A stretch of DNA of 64,000 bases. Source: Paragonimus westermani. Its lineage: Eukaryota > Platyhelminthes > Trematoda > Plagiorchiida > Troglotrematidae. This document shows, piece by piece, positions 14,001-29,000 of this stretch (the first letter of the stretch is position 1; each line of letters starts with the position of its first letter). The position numbers were made by a program, and so were the translations under genes. Under the pieces are notes generated by a model. It saw nothing but the letters and a program-made list of their open reading frames with translations, was not told where the DNA came from and ran no database searches. The stretch spans positions 62,001 to 126,000 of the forward strand of contig QNGE01000839.1 in assembly GCA_008508345.1 (NCBI GenBank). Reading direction: 5' to 3'.

Positions 14001-17000
14001 ATTTGGCCACATGAAAAAGGATGTAACAAGGGAACGATTTGCTGGTATTGACTGCTCAAATCCCAAGCAGATCAATGAATATCAGGATTCAATGATATCA
14101 GTTGCCTCAAACTAGATTGGGCAAGTAACATTAAAGTGTGATGTTTCACCTGGTGTTTTGAAATCCTATTGCATCTGATATTTTAATAACGTGCCATTTG
14201 TTATCTTGTAAATTACAATCTAGGTGCTACCTGATTTTATCAAGATCGGCGAAGTGAACGTTGAATTTGAGTTACCGCAACAAATAGTTACGGCCATGAG
14301 TATAGTTGATTTACAGACTGGTTTCACCTTGCAAATATCTGTGATTGCGACATGTAGTTGCAAAGACGTAAGGGATTACTATCAGATGCTTCATACCAAA
14401 TGCATGTTGATTCAACTGGACTAACACAAAACAGTCATCCACGCGAAGCTAAACCCGGTTGAGCACTAGCCAAGTTTTGTTTGAACAGCTGCCAGCACCT
14501 CAATGAGACTTTCCAGTGTATTTTTGTATTTGTCTTCTTACGAAGCTTTCATTTGAGGCACCATAGTTATCCCTGTGATTTTTGTGCTCTACAGCTTTTC
14601 CGGTAGCCGCAAGAAGGTTAACCGTGAGTCAGTTGTATGCGGCCGGCTCCGGGCAAACTGCCGCATGTGTAGGAGACATGGCTCGGACAGAAGTGATTGT
14701 ACTGACTGTGCTCGCCGCGGTAGTTGTGGCTGCAGTCATTGTTCTGATACTAAATGTAAGTCAAAAACCTGTTTCCAAGTAACATTTATATCAGTATGCA
14801 CTTCATTAGAGACACTCTTGTACCACAAGCGAAATGTTGACAGTCTGCGATCAACTACTGCATAGGTGTTAACGTTCACATTTAATTGTCACTCAGGTTA
14901 GAGGCAGGCCACTTAAACAGCACCATATACGGTCACAGTTACCGTGCTTAGTAGGGAGACGATACCAGTTCCTTTAACACGATTCACCTAGAAACCAAAT
15001 TTTATCAACCTATCTGAGAAATTTGGCAGCTCAAACGCAGTCATTTAACTACCTGTAGCGATCTTCTAATATATTTCATTAGTTTACACCGGACTAGAAT
15101 CTTGTTGGTTTGTTGGTGGTCACGTTTCCTCTGGCTGCTCACTGCATCCCATTCTCTCATGCTCCCACTTGAAGTGTTGAAATACAAGGTAAAACGTAGG
15201 AGTCGCACCAATAATCAAACGACCTAACGTTTAAAAATGTTACCACTAAGAACCGTATGCATTGTCTCTGCTATCTCGGCGAATTTAACGCTTTTCACTC
15301 ATAGTTATTCCGTGAGAACAAATCAAACTCACTGAAACGAGAATACCATCAACGTTACTGGGGTTCGATAAGTCCTGTTTATTCATTCACCTTTCTAACA
15401 GTGCGAACGGAACAGAAAGGATACTCCCTATTTTAAATTTTGTTTCTAACCGTCATATGCAATGCAACTCTAACTTCATTCATCAATAGGAGGCTGAATG
15501 TTTGTAAACACGTAAAAATATAACGGTCCAGTTCAATCAATCCACCGCAATTTAATCAATCGAATACGTACGAAATGACGAAAATATGTCTGTTGTTTTG
15601 TTCAATGGACCCGAAACCCCATTGACCATATTGAATATTGCACTGTAGATGTGTGCCGCAAGTCGAGAACTGGAAGAGAACGTTCGGTCCAACCTTCGTA
15701 ACATTTAGGTACTTATCGAACGCTGTTCCACTAATATCGTACTAGACATGGTTCAGTCAATCCTCACATACATTGAAGTGCACTCGCTGGTATGCGATAC
15801 TGTACCTGGCGCGTAATTTCAAGCATTGATATAGTACGCATAATTAGGATGAGTGGTCCCAGGTGTAAGTCACAACAGGAGTACGCACAAGTGATGGTAG
15901 ATGATCTACCAATAAGGGTCGGAGCATGGTGGGTCTAGTTGGAGTGAGAGAGTGGAACCGCCAACAAAAGTAAGAAAGATGACGTCACGTGCCAGTCGTA
16001 CTGAAAGTTAAAATATATTTTATAGGAAGGTGACAGACTTAACATATCAGTTGGGACCAGGTTGGGCATGAGGTCAACGCATGCTGTAGTTCGAACTATT
16101 TCTGTATCCTGTGTAAACAGTTGCAAAGCATGCTTGCTACCTAATTAGGTGAATTGCACATTGTACACTTGTTTGAGAGGAAACCCACTACCCGATTTAA
16201 CTAGTCTGTTGATTAATTTATACTCATGGGGTAAAATTAGGATATCCGCACTAAATTTAGTGCGAAGTAGGTCAAAAGGTTTGGGCTTCGTGTTCAGCAC
16301 GTTGACACGTTAATATTGATGTGATTTCGATTACGACACTATTGAGGAAGGTCACCTGAGATGATTGAAAGGTAGATTATCACAGGTTTCTTGTAACGTT
16401 GTGTTATTCTCGGTCTATTTATCAACGACCAGGTATAGATTTTACGAATTAGCAGTGGCTGCAGAAGTGCCTGGTAAACTACGGGATGCAGTATACTGAG
16501 GAAATCAACGAGTGGATTGTAGGGTCATTGAGCATAACCTTAAAATTGTTGGTGGCTCAGTATTCCAAGAACGATAATATCCAAGACCTGGAAGAATGTT
16601 AGCGCAAACACAAGCTTCAAACACAAGGACGGCGATGAGATAGCAATCAGCTTCGAGCTATCCCCCTCAATGACTACGATTCTTTACTGAGCAGGTTGTC
16701 AAAGCCCGAATCAGTCCCTTCCCAGTGAGTTGGCAAACTCGGTTCGTACGGTGTCAACTAACACATTGTTTTCTGCTTAACAAGGCTACCAGTGAGGACA
16801 TTGTAGTGTTGTGAATTATCACACGATGCAGGCAGTGGAACACGTTTTAAAAGTACTCTCAAGCTTTAGCCTCAAACGTTCATGACCAAGTTCACAGTTG
16901 AAGAATTAGACGAAGTATCATCCGCCCGAGTAGCTCGTTAAAAAATCACAAGAAGCGAATAGTACGCTTAGATGAGTGGCTCTTAGAGATATAACAGGTT

Positions 17001-20000
17001 GAGGAGAATGACAAATCGGAGTTACAGGCTAATTTTTAGCCGATGCTGAGGCAGCGAAATTACAGCATGATTAATCCGTTTTTACTAACGGAATGTCAAA
17101 AGCCTGGGTGAACACACCAGTCGTGAAGTGCAAAAAAGCATTGTGTTCAACGAACTTACCCTACAGTTTATTAGGGAGGTGAGAAGTGGAGAAGATAAGT
17201 ATGAGTTGAGGTGCCTACTATCCGTTGTGTAAATGTGTTTTACGCTCGCTTCAAGGGTACATTGCAACCTAAGGAAGAACCGAAAATAAGCTGGATGTTT
17301 GTGCAAAAGGTTTTCTGTTATCGTCACGTTGTGAACATTTTGTGAAGGTACCTCATAAACAGCTAAATACATCAGAGAGGCGCCAGTTGACAACATTACC
17401 AAAATAGTTGTATTGATTGCAAAAAATATATTGAACGAGTGTGATGAAAAGTTACTACTTGGGACCGGCTGATTCTCAGGCCAATGACATGAATTAGCGA
17501 GTTCTCTTTGTAGACGTACGATGAATATAAAATGAAAACATTGAGATCAAGAGGATATTTGGCAAAATATGATGAACTTATTTAGGAGACGAAAGTAGAA
17601 CAAAGATCGAACTTTTGTTTGGACATGAAATACTGTTCGTAACTAAGAGGAAAGTAAAACTAGAGACTATCTTAAGTATTTAGAATGTAGTATAGTGGTT
17701 AGTTCAACACTTATGGCTTTCGACTGGTTCTTCTCGTCTACAAAGATTGAAATCGGCCTTAAAAATTTCGTTTGGCATAACAATAAATGGAAGATTTTAG
17801 ACTATTCCACCACACTTCTCCATGATGTGGAACGGAACGCTGACCATTGTCACTGGAATTGGACGACAAAACAGCAGTATCATTCTCAAGTAGATAGATA
17901 TCACATCCCCGTATGAGTCTAACGTACAAACTGAACAAGGGATGATAAACAGCAGCACTCTGAAGAACTTCATCCTCGTTTTGAATATGCATCCGTTTGG
18001 AAGAATTCAAAGCTATATATTAGAAACGCGGTAAGATGCACTCACGTACGCTTCCATGCAGCCGTTTTGATTTCAAACTGAGATCAAACAATTCGAACGC
18101 AATACTCTGCCGATTCGACACAGACGCAATATCATGAACCAAACAGGTAAGGAGATGTCGACCAAGATACCCACTAAACGAACAGGATTGGGTCGGTGAG
18201 AAGAAGGTTGAAAGGTTGGTGCAAAAACAGCCTAATAATCAACGCGTAAGGGAGACAAATCAGGCTAGCTGTTCTGGTATCACTTCTTTAAGACAATGTG
18301 ATCAGCCATTTTTACTCCGAAATACTGATACTTTGAACTCCGTGTTTGGAAAGCAAGTCGATTTCTTCACAGCATACAGATCCCCTGGAGGGAAACGAAG
18401 TATCATCTGACGCCATATAGTTTTAAAATTTCAACGCGTATCATCACCAAACACAATTTGAAATCTTTCATCCAGAAAAGTTGCAGAACTAGTTCATAGT
18501 AATCTTTCCTTTTCGAATTTCGAGCAAAGTCACGTAGAAACCTCAGTAAACAAAGTGAGGTGCGCAACGTTGCACCAAACACGATTGTATGTCATACGCT
18601 CCACTACGCTCTATTCAGACCCGCACACCGTACTTTGATGGCAGTCTCCAGCTAAGCCAATGATACATCGGGAAACAACTACAATCTCCGGTAAAACAGA
18701 CATTAGCTCTGTAGATTAAAGCATACTAGCACTTCCGGAAGAAACGCCAAATTCTATGTACGATTTTGCTAATCAACATATGTGCAACATAATTTTTTGC
18801 GACTTTCAGTTTTCTCACTTCAAAGTAAGAATCAAACAATGTCTGAAACCGAGGCCTTGGTTGGTGAGACTGGAAGACATCAAAGAAGGTGAGTATACGT
18901 CGATTCTCAGTAAACCGCTGTTTATAACACTGATAACACAAAAATAATCCTGAACCTGTGTGTCGGTAGCGTTATGTATATCATTTGTTGAAGCTAATTA
19001 TGTGTGGCGCGCGGATTATGAAAACGACTCAAGTCGGAATAATTTGGAAATTAAAAATTAATGAAGAATGGCAATATTAGTAAAACTATAAAATTGGATT
19101 GTTTTTAATAATCAAGGTTCATCAAAAGCATGCCACCGGTTGTGTGGATGTCGTCAGTCACGGATAAGCATACTGGGGGAAACTTGAAAACATCCCACCA
19201 CATCTCATTTGCAAGAAAGCTAATACTGCTGTCCTGGGTCGTGAGGTAGAATGAGTTTCTGCATATTTCCTGCAATTACTCACAGCCATTTTACCGATTC
19301 ACGGGATCTTTTCACTCTGAGGATAACGGCGAAACCATGCGGTGAAGGCTGTTAGTGACTGAAGTACTTATTCGAAACTAAGGTAATTTTGTTGCTGGGA
19401 GAAGCCTTCGCCATTGAATATAAGAAAGACTGTTTCCGTCACTCTGCTCAAACACATGGAAATGGTATTTGTGTTTCAGATAAAGTATTCTCCTCTTAGT
19501 GATTGATATGTCTTCCTATTTTTGACGTGGACGGAATCAGTCGCTTTCAGAGCATGCACAACCGACAGTGTGACAAACGGTCAAATTCACTACGGTATTT
19601 TGGGTATGTTTATAAGTGATCCATAATCCATATATTTATCATACAATCGCTTTCAGTCGTACGGTTAAGTTTGCGTTTGTGTTAATGTATATTTCAAGTC
19701 CTAACCCGAGCAAAAGTTGCTCGCAGATTATTGCTTTCTTAGAACTGTGTTCAGCCGTAGGATTCTTCAGTCACAAGTTCGTGTGTACTGAAGTAAGAAT
19801 GTAATAGAACAGGAAGTAGGTGATCAGGCTAGTGCAACATTTGACTACTCCAAGAATGTGAACGCAACATTCCTACCATGACTGTCCTTAGGCAACACGG
19901 CAGGCTTGTCATGGAACGCAACAAAGACAAACTCATATGAGCCGGTTTATATCCTCCGACTTGCGAAAAAATAACTTCGTTGTGCCCTGCCCGTTTTGAT

Positions 20001-23000
20001 CTTTATCACGGGCCTTTTACGCGTCTCTTAGGTAATTTGCTTGAAAGTATCTGGACGTGCTTAAGTGTAATTGGCTGGCAGAAAAGTTCCGTTCATACTA
20101 CCAGTGCAATCATATTTTTGCAATCAAACCTGATGGTGAATGTCAACTACCAAGTAGCAGGGCACTGTGGGTGGTCTGCCCCTTCGAACCTAAACAGCGG
20201 TAACAAATCGTGTCAAACAGTGAGGCTTCTGTACGCAGAGGCCGTCTGTTAGCAATCGCCTGTGATCTTTGTACAAGCATTTTTACAATAGTACAGACAA
20301 AATTCTTAACGACCATGGATGCCGTCCAAACATTTCTGTACTCCTGTTGAGTGTTCACTCGGCAACAACATTCTAGTACAACGAGAAGCTATCCAACCAG
20401 AACACAACTATGAAAAGCCAACTACGCAGCTATCCAGGCAACTCGCGACCGACGGAGGAATGATGCGGCTTTCGCATTTTTTTCCAGTGCTTGCGGTTTG
20501 CTTCAAGGATGGGCTACACCCTCCTGAATAACTCGGAAGTGTAACGGTCCGGAGTATCATAGGCTCGGCCACACACTGATGAGCGACAATCTCGCCCGAT
20601 TTTTCCCCAGACTAATCGCCGGTCAACCCATTTAGCGACTGGGGAATGTGGTGCACCTTTGAGTGCATGGGTAACACTGCTTAACATTGGAATAAGCCAC
20701 TGCTTGAATATTAGAAGCTCGAGAAATGGGTACCATGGGGGCCACTTTGACCCTTTTGCTGACTGACGACTGTACGGTCCACTCATGACTTTTTCGTATC
20801 CTTTTTGTTTCTAAGGCGGGTAACTGGCCCCCTTCCAGGGCTCTGAACTCAGCTGTTGTATGTTCAACAGTCTCGCATTTTACCCACAAGATAGCAACTA
20901 GTCGTTGGAACATGCAGTTACGCTTATCTCCTCGCTAATGTTGTTTCCTACATTATAATGGGTGTCTCCTAATGATTTAAGTCGTTTGTCAGTTCCCTTG
21001 AAACTGATACACAGCTCCTCCTAACTTAATTGTGGTTTTTATTGATATGTCTAGGGCGTTTGAACCTACTGCGCACCATCTGATCCTTATTGCTGTTCAA
21101 GTCCTCATGTACTAAATTACCGATTTGTATCGCAACGCGTCATTCAAGATTGAGGGCTCAGGAACGATGTTCCAGCGCGACGTTCGTTACAGTGGCCTGA
21201 TATCACCTTCTCTGTTCATCAAGGCACAAGATAGGTTACTAAGCTTGTCACGACCGGCGTTTGGTGCCAGTTTCACAAAACTCTAGTCAACTGTTTTACC
21301 CACGCTGACGATCTGATCATTTCACCAGAAAATCCGACACGTCTCTTGGAAACAATTGTGGACACTGTCACTCTCCTTGGATTATCCTCACCAGAGATCA
21401 GCACTCAAAAGAGGTGAACGAAGTCCCGATACGCAGGTAGTGCATGTCAATGACCAGCAGTCAACAGCTCACGCGGTGTGAATAGATAAGATCTGGCATT
21501 TGACGGGACTTGTGTCCTTCTTGTTTTTCAGTCGCTGACCAGTTCATCTAAATCTCACTTTTCACAGTTTTTCAGGCTTGCCGTCTGGCTTTGTCAGGGC
21601 TATCCACATACTACGATCCGAAATTTTTGAGATAGCCAAGGTAGTCACTAGGTTTTATGTCATGGTTACTGTGACCAACCAGAAAACCCTCCTCAAATTC
21701 TTCAAACTTGCTGGATTGCACACAACTTGCGTTGTATTCGAGACGCATGCACGGCCACGGATCTGAAGGAAAGATTACGCACTATTGGCTATACAGTCTT
21801 CGAGAAGCTACCAGTATCAAAGGCAGTCTCATTAGGCAACCTCAAATGGTAAATAGTCGTGACGATTAATCTATGGTACTTTACACCTATGTACTGGATG
21901 ACTGCAGTAGGCAACCTGCATGGACCAACAAAATGAAAGGTATGGAACCAACTTCCGCAATCGGTCCTGTACACTATCAACTCTCATGCTGACTCCATCT
22001 CTCACACTCTTGTGAAGTTCACATTCCCTGAAACCATGTATCCTTCCAAACGTAATCATATTCATTTATGCGATCACTGGTCGTCCTACGTTCCCTCATA
22101 ATCTACGACACATTTATGCAGGGAACTTAGCGTTGACTATTCCTACTCTTCTAAAATGTGGCTCTATATGAAAGGGCACATTTCTGCCCTAATGGATGAT
22201 TCTCGTATACCTTGGCATTCCAGTGCCGTAGAAAGTCTTCAACAATGAAAAGTCAGGTTTTTTCTCTTTTCACCCTTAGCGTTTCTCAGGAGTCAAATCA
22301 TTTCCATGACTTGGATGCCGTCTAAATTTACCACCCATTCAGAAGTGTTCGCCAAATTTTACAGCTTTTTCTCATCTAGCGCCTTACACTTGCTAGAATT
22401 TTCTTTTCATTGGTATTTTTTCTTCCATTTTTAGTGTTAACATTTGCTTTTTCGGTACAGTTGCACACAGTCATAGTAATAATGCTCATTTACAGCGTTA
22501 TGAATGGCCAGTAAAACTGACCTTTACGGTATATCACCTAGATTTTTACAGTGGCAATATATTATGATTAAGAATTGTTGAAAGGGTTTATGCTGCTATA
22601 CATAGTAGATAATGATAGGTTTCAAGCGGGGCGTAAAGTTTCTTCCACTTGAATATGATCACTGACTAACTGGATCGATAATTGACACAGTTTGTCCTGA
22701 TGACACAGCTGGAGGTCTTTAGTTCAACTTTGCTTTTTCTTATCTCAAACTGAGTACATTCCAGCAGTGACCTGAAACGGATGCTATCGGATCTTTTGGG
22801 CAATGATGACTGCGTGACAGACATGTGACACCAAGGCATGCATAAATCGATTCACAAACAGCGCAACTAGTGACTGAGTAGCAGGTGTACCAATATGGTC
22901 CGACTAACGTCGCGCACTGCAATTTGTCATAATACAAAATACTGTATACCATCTCATCACGTTCACAATTCACTTTAGTGTATATTTTGAACTGATGTAT

Positions 23001-26000
23001 GACAACTAGTCATAGCTAACCTGGTTACTCGAAAGAACTGCGTGTAGACGCGTTCTATTGTATGAAATTCCCAAAGAGACGAGGGCGTTAAAGTGTGATC
23101 TGTTAATTGGAATTCATCAGTAGCACGTATGCATTCGTTCTTTTCTAAATCCGAGTGACAACAGCCCTGTTAGTGAAGACAGCGCATTCATCTCATACAC
23201 AAAAACTCAACTCTTACGATTGAAAGAAAACTTTTGGGATAGTTTCAGCCGAAATATGAAGATTACGTTTTGACTGCGACTAACCGAAGTTAGTTTGTGA
23301 TTATACTCAAAACTAACAAGAAAAATCATCATTGTCTATTCAATTGTTACTTCCTACCATCTTGGCATTTTGAAACAAACTACATTTCAACCAGAGGTTT
23401 GTGGTGAGCCGAAAGTGGTAACCTATTACTTATGATAACGTAAATCTGTCTCACACAAAAAATTCAGCCTAACCGTTCATCTGAATAGGGTTTCCTCCCA
23501 TATACCATACTGTTGCTCTGATTGGTTAGTCAAGAAGGCAACGCCTTAATTTACATTCTTTCATTCCTAAGTTTTGAACTAGTAAGTCATTGAACGGTAC
23601 AACCAGTAATTAAAACAAGTGAATTTGAACATCGACTGTCGTTGACGTTAAACGATATAACGCATCAGTTGCCAACGTGATGAAACCCAACCCTTGTCAT
23701 GGTTGTATGGAGTTACGAGGAACACACTTGGACAGGGATTCCGGAGTCCCGAATCATTTGACCAATCGATTTAAAAATCTTAGAAGTATTGTAAAGTGAA
23801 CAGCAGAACGCTTTCGACTATGATAATTTTGAGTAATTAAATAAACATATTTCCTGCCAATTAGGTAATGCCGGTATAGTGATCAACAGCCTTGGTTTAT
23901 GTTGATATAAGCTGATTTAAAGACTTAGATGGTCGTCACAAAATGTTCGTTTTTAATTAAAACGTTCACTACTCAACGTGCATCAAAGTAGAAAAGCAGA
24001 ATAAGACTATGAATCTGTCATCTTCTGTGTAAACTCAACAGAACGTAGCCATCACTGTTGGTTGATATGCATGAGTGCAGTATCTAAAGTCGCGGTCATG
24101 GCATAGCATACACACATTACCTGTCTGTCATTGTTAGATAGAAATACTGTCCTACACTCTCATTTCTAGGTAGATTAGCTAAAATGTGGAGCAACAAACA
24201 TATCAACTCAGATGATTATCCAGTGAGAATATGATGTATAAACGATCAACTGCAACACATTCAACAAATTATAAGTCCACAACTGTGTGAAGGATTTTCA
24301 TTCAAAGAAGAAACTGACAGGACCAATCGCTGGTCAAAGATTCTTTATGTTTACAAATGGTGTGTGCATGATCCAATGCTGATATCTAGAATGATGGAAC
24401 ATTTGGTAGGGGTTTGAGCAGAAATGTTTGATAAATTGCCTGCTACTTTTAGAGAAATGCTCATCTAACAAATGTGTTGTGAATAGTGTTTAACGGTCAG
24501 GAAATCTGTTTTCGATTTAGGAATAGTTTCAATGAACGTCGTTGAGGATTTTGGTAATCGCTTAGTTGACCAGGCACAGAAAAACCTTTTGGCAGTAGGT
24601 ATGGCAAGGTCTCTTTTCCAGACTCACAAACATTTTGGATTGAAGCGAAAAATGCCTTGTTTACAAGATGGACCAAACCAACCAATGCAACACTCGTGCG
24701 ATCATGGCAACACAGTATATGTGGAGTAATTTTGTCAGATATAAGAGTAAACAGTAGCATTTTCAGCGGAGGAAATAAATGACGAAATTATCACATTATC
24801 AATAACACAGTGTGGCCAAGAGAAGTCAGAAAAAAGCTCTGAGATACATCAATACATAAAATGTCTCGATCGAATCATTTCAAGATTCCGATGTCACGAG
24901 TGTACCACGTCTTTTTTTCAGTTAACTAGGTCTGTGAAATGAAGCTGAGCTCAAGTTAATCACCTGCCTTTACTTCCTTTCACTCAGTGGACGCTACAGA
25001 CATCAATAACCCGGAGGAGTCCCGTGTCGCTTTGGCCACGAGAACTCGTCACTGTCGGATAGTACAGATGTATGCAAAACGTAACAGTTTTTTAAAGTTT
25101 GTATGATCAAAGTCTCCTTGTAACTGTTGCCTCGTAAACACAACTAAAATCCTTGAGGTCTAATACAAAAGAACATTTCTGTTGATTAACACTTTTGTCA
25201 ACAAGTCAAATATATGACCTTAGCTGACATGGCATAACATATATATAGCTTGAGACTTAAGGTCAGTCGTAACACCAACGTCCTTTGATAGTGGCAAGCA
25301 AGGGTGATATTAATGAATCATCCAGTTATCCAAACATACATTTACGAGCTGCTGAGTTCAGCAGACCGCATAAATTAGAAATTTTGATTGTTCTTCCGGT
25401 ACCACATCATTGCTCCTGAAGAAATATAGATGAGTAAATGCAAAATGTCATTCATAGAATTGCTTCGCATGAATATAACTCACTTTTGACAATATGGCGG
25501 ATGGAAATGTCATTCTTGTCTTGCTATTTTTGTCAAGAAACGGCTTGATTGCAGCGGCCAAAACCATATCATTTGAGAATTTTTTCCCAACTGCCTCGAT
25601 GCTTCGTGAAATTAAAACAGTTGCGTGAGTACAGTCGATTTACTTTATATAGTGCTTTTGAGTTATATAAAGTTTGTATTGACTGACCGCCATTTGATAT
25701 ACCGAAACCAATGCTCAGTTCTCCGGTGTGCGATGAAATTATCCCTGTTTAACCAACAAGAATACTTGGGTGAATACAATTAGTTGTATACATTTAGATA
25801 ACATTGTACTATGTAAAATTTGACTGTGCCGTACATTTTCACCGAGCCTGACAAATCAACACACAGATGCTCGATCAAACACAAATGGCTTCATGGCTTT
25901 TCCTCATAGTGCGATGATAATTTAACCCAGTGATTGAGGTCTACAAAACTATAGTATACTTTTAACGCGCACGTGTTATTGGGCTGATTGTCATATTTCC

Positions 26001-29000
26001 CATCCACATAGAAAAGTATTTGTCCTAATACTGTTAAGCTTTACTGAATAGTTATGCACTTGGAATCGTCTGATTAGGACGCAAACTCAAATGAGTCACG
26101 ATACAAACGTGGCCGTCATGTGTATTCACTTTTAAATAAACCTATTAGACAGACTCGAAGAAATTACTTGTGACCAACTGGTTGAAAAGTAAGCAAACAG
26201 CATTTGCCATGAGGAAATTGAGGAACGTGAACGCAGTGCTTCTGCATATAGACGCTAAACAGTCGACATGCTGTAGGACTCAAAGGGAATCTTCTCATTG
26301 GAGGGGGCTGAGAAACGGAATGTGCATTTCATTTTGTTTTGTGACTAGAAAGGTTTCACTTGAACTGTGAAGAATTCCAGTCGCAAGTACGTTCTGGGAT
26401 TAGGCCGTCAACGTGAGGTCGAGTGTATCTTTGACGTACCAGAGTGACGTTGAGGGTGACTCACAATAAGGCTTGAATTCGTGTTCAGTAACGACCTGCT
26501 GAGTAGATGCATGAGTTAGTTACCGATGGCTTTGTAGTAATAAGCGAGGGCATTGTTTCAGAATGGTTACACATGCTGTCAAACTAGCCTTCTGTGTAAT
26601 TTGCATTGTAACCTGATAATGTGACCATAGTCAGCCAACTGTAAGTCGTAATTATGCTAGGCATATATATATATACTAACAAATGACAAAGCTGATGATG
26701 GATTTCATAGTGCAACACCAAACTTCTTCGGGCACGTGGATAGTACGGTGCAGACTATTAGGTGTATGCAACTTGATTGCACAGCACAGTCAACAGATTG
26801 CCATCATTTGCACCGTTCTTAATATTTTGCTTTCACAATAAGGGTAGCAAAACTTACAAGCTACAGACAAATAGCTTTATCATTCCGTTGTGATTGTAGC
26901 ACTGCGGTGACGTACGCACACTCTGAATGACGAAACCAGTCCAGTTGATAACCCAGAGCTTGAATTAACTTCTGAATGTTAGGAATAGTGATGAGGTTGT
27001 TCGTAGCTCGGATTGATGATTCAAGTATTCGGATGTTCACCGATTCCAACATTCTGATTGTAAACGTTTCACTACCAAAAGAGGTGACAGCTAATGCGTG
27101 AGCGTTCGAGTACAAAACTACAAGCTGAAACAACAAGGCACTGATGATGTCTCCCCGTTTGGTAGTAAAACGTTTGCAACCCAAATTTCAAGCCCGACAA
27201 ACATCCGAATATTCAAAACTGAATTCGCATCCTAGAACATTGACACACTTTGGAAAACAGGCCAAGCTTGTTTCAAACAGTCGCTCTCTTGTCCGCTTAC
27301 CAGTTCTGGTCCATCGTTTCATATCTCTAATTTGGCAATTGGTATGTTTAGTATAATACAAAACGCATTACGCCACCTTTATTCCCATCGATCAGTTCAT
27401 AGACCAGTAAAGTGAAACACATTTCTCACCCCACGGCTGGTTGTCGTCGAACCGAAAATTTTTATGTAAGCAGCGTGTAGTAGGAACCAGGGATTGAAAT
27501 GCATTGGGATTTTAGACATAATTAAAGTGCAAAATGACGGTGACGAAGTAAGACCTTAATTGATGAATATGAGTATGAGGGACATCTGGGAGAATTTTCA
27601 CTCTGTAAACATTTTTACACATTCGACTGTGGTATATTCCGCAACCACGTCGTAGAATTTAAAGGCAGACTTAACATAAACCTTACTAAGTTTAAAGTCA
27701 TTATCTGGTTAAGTTGAGTCACTCGTGAATAGGATCTGTTAGAGGACAACAGATGAAGACTTGTGTGTGTGACATCACTGATATTGTCACCAAACAAAAC
27801 ACACTCAGTGAGCCATAAACGATAAATCTAGGTTCTCTAAGGAGATTGAACATAATTGTGAAACGAATTTAATATGAACAGGGAACGTTTTGGCATACCA
27901 ATTTTTACACATGATGACAGACGACAAGCTGATGTACAGATGTGTGCTCAAGTGACGATTCCCTACGTCTGACTGATTACAGCTTCTGTAGAAACTCCAG
28001 CATCATTCCAGGTTGGCGAAATAAACACTTGAAAATAAATACTGTAGAATAAATCCCAGAAATGTTTTTGTGAGGACACTAGTATTCCAGAGTTTTTACT
28101 ACTGAACCTTGCCACTTTCGGCAAGGTGTGTGATCTCCATTGAGGTGGTTGAATTGTCACTGGAAATCAATTTGGACACCTGGTTGCTTTTTGACTCGAA
28201 AACATTTGACGTAATTATGCGACAAATTTCCATTGGTTCTGTTCGATTAACAGTCATGGTGTGAAACAGTACTTACTTGACCCGACCATGAATAAGTGAA
28301 AATATACTGCCTGTTAAACCAATCCTTGCTGCCAATGAACTTATTAGGGATATCTGTAGCGTTCAAAAAATAGAGTGCGCTCCGATGCCTGTAAATTCCA
28401 GTTGATAATCTTGTAGTTCACAGTGTCCAGATTTGGTAATACGTTAGGACCGCATACTCATGGTGTGTCTCCGTTCATTGTGGTTAACAGGGACAGGAGG
28501 TTACTTATACATCTGCACAGGACTGACAACCATACAAATGTAATCATCTAACTACGTGTATTTTTCAATTTTCAAAGTTCTCTGAATCATCGCAACGTGA
28601 CTGTTCTGGTGGGGGTGAATTTTTCTGCTACCGAAGTGAACATCTACACCGAGTATTGTTTCAAAGAGTGCTTTGGAACCTTACTGAGACGAGGTAGTAT
28701 ACATCTAGGTTGGACGTACAGGTGAGTGGACTGATATTGACACAACCATGAATATCATACACTTTTGTCTTCAGATGGCCTGAACCACTAAGGTTCAACA
28801 CCTATCAGCGCGTTATGCATGTATTTTAACGGCGCATGGTGTCGTTCTTTCTTTCTTAAACTTAGTAAATGCTTCCTTCTTCATGTAGCATTCTCTGTCG
28901 GCCATCTGAGGCAACCGCGTTGATCAACGCTGCATTCACCTCACATTAAGCCCAACTCAAACATCATATGTGAAAGCTCAACCACTTCCGCTCGCGAGTA

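Larger units (their letters stand above)
19604..24520 (+). other. Intron 10 (about 4.9 kb)
   Basis: GTATGT donor, TTCGATTTAG acceptor. Contains a decayed LINE reverse transcriptase (listed) and a hammerhead-like core at 20576. The rest (21.8 to 24.5 kb) shows nothing I recognise. There may be a further small exon here, because the strand carrying the usual YKG-x-x-VAVK region is only partly accounted for. Confidence 0.45.

Noticed and set aside
14575..14865. Alternative frame over exon 8 that is Cys/Arg/Ser-rich (96 codons)
   Set aside because: It is the shadow of the transmembrane exon; the overlapping frame has the hydrophobic helix, the donor and the correct link to exon 9.
19743..19792. 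Exon-like segment ([17 protein letters not shown]) with TTTCTTAG acceptor and GTAAGA donor
   Set aside because: The start phase fits exon 10, but it ends at phase 0 and no following exon starts at phase 0. The peptide has only a vague look of the YKG-VAVK strand. Not included in the model.
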